Positions 63,408 through 64,000 of a stretch of 64,000 bases of DNA are shown piece after piece. The notes under the pieces are model-generated. The model ran no database searches. It was not told the origin of the DNA and was given only the letters and a program-made list of their open reading frames with translations. The position numbers and the translations under genes are program-made. Every line of letters begins with the position of its first letter. The stretch's first letter is position 1. Source of the DNA: Niebla homalea (lineage: Eukaryota > Ascomycota > Lecanoromycetes > Lecanorales > Ramalinaceae); NCBI GenBank assembly GCA_019925105.1, contig JAHGAU010000018.1, positions 1,054,001 through 1,118,000 of the forward strand. Reading direction: 5' to 3'.

Positions 63408-64000
63408 TATACTTCGGTCCTCCACCCTGGGCTGGAGATCGTCGATTACAGTCTCCCCCCTATGGCAAAGAGGCCAGACGCCTTTAGTCGTATGAAGAGA
63501 TACTTTACGGTTATCCTGAGCGTAACGTTAATAAGGATATATAACGATATCCTCGATAAAGGGGTAATAAAGGGTAAATCCCTTAAATTAATGAAACCTT
63601 AAAACCAGGCAGCGGACATTTATTAATACTTTAAATATTAAAGGTACGGGTATATTATTACGAGGTACCTTAATAGTATAAAGTGCGTAATATATATTAA
63701 AGGGTATAATACGTATAAATACGTTAGCTTAATAATAAAAAATTTAATAAAAAATGTATCGAAATACGCGATATATGGTAATAGTAATTACTTAATATAA
63801 AACTTACGGTATATGGTAAGAACAAAGGAGACTTAACGTAAAGAAATTAGGATAACGGTTAAGGTTTAATATTATAATTTATATAAACTTAAACCGATAA
63901 AATAATTAAAAACGGTCTTAAGATATAAATAAAACTTATTAAATAAAAAAGGGTAAAACGCGGTAATTAATAATATAAAAAAAAGGAAGCTTATAGTAAT
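63408..64000 (+). mobile_element. LINE copy P6, 5'-truncated, running off the window
   Basis: Plus-strand LINE starting inside ORF1 (aligning with P5 from about 56930) and continuing past the window end. The first 70-80 bases are nearly free of RIP-type change and translate as LEIVDYSLPPMAKRPDAFSR, giving the least damaged stretch of ORF1 here. Zinc knuckles follow at 63627-63668 and 63684-63722; one ligand is still Cys (TGC, 63684-63686) and the other seven are Tyr. Mutation density rises to the right. The 5' truncation is typical of LINE insertion but unusual in this window. Its target duplication cannot be checked because the 3' end is outside. Confidence 0.85.

Noticed and set aside
63410..63490. 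Normal-GC stretch that might mark the edge of a gene region
   Set aside because: Aligns base for base with ORF1 of the LINE; it is the less mutated edge of P6.
1..64000. Mitochondrial or plastid DNA, or a bacterial AT-rich genome, as the source
   Set aside because: No organellar genes, rRNA or tRNA, and no coding density. Nested LINEs with CA/TG depletion point to a nuclear fungal repeat region.

Overview
The window is 64 kb of extremely A+T-rich DNA with no intact gene. It is built almost entirely from copies of one non-LTR retrotransposon (LINE) of the Tad1-like type, inserted into one another on both strands, plus two short LTR retrotransposons and one solo LTR. The dinucleotides CA and TG are scarce inside the long repeats, while TA and AT dominate and CG, CC/GG and CT/AG survive. 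Related copies differ mainly by C->T and G->A. This is the footprint of repeat-induced point mutation (RIP), so the source is very probably a filamentous ascomycete (Pezizomycotina). The window would be an AT-isochore or possibly a centromere. The species cannot be named from the sequence.

The LINE is about 5.8 kb. On its sense strand it has a short 5' leader, an ORF1 starting MATN, a pair of CCHC zinc knuckles, an APE-type endonuclease, a reverse transcriptase, a C-terminal RTGKNGL block and a tail of AATC repeats instead of poly(A). Copies are named here M (minus strand) or P (plus strand).

Layout: M1 (1-4961) sits in P1 (4962-6695 and 8275-about 8369). P1 also holds LTR element 1 (6696-8269). 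P2 (about 8370-32474) is split by M2 (8999-14829), M3 (18171-23987), M4 (25324-31128), LTR element 2 (16401-18165) and a solo LTR (31471-31642). An old copy, M0, is scattered over 32475-34133, 45678-45985 and 63196-63407. It was split by P3 (34134-45677), which contains M5 (35445-41254), and by M6 (45986-63183), which contains P4 (47892-53710) and P5 (55716-61523). P6, cut by the window end, starts near 63408.

Target-site duplications (TSDs) support eight of these LINE insertions and all three LTR insertions. The region records a history of LINEs jumping into LINEs, followed by RIP that turned Gln and Trp codons into stops, Cys/His zinc ligands into Tyr, and the reverse-transcriptase Asp-Asp pair into Asn. 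Nothing here looks able to make protein. I found no tRNA, rRNA, CRISPR array or host gene. No convincing new functional system was found; the interest lies in the nesting pattern, its orientation bias, the edge-sparing of mutation and the two unfamiliar small LTR elements.
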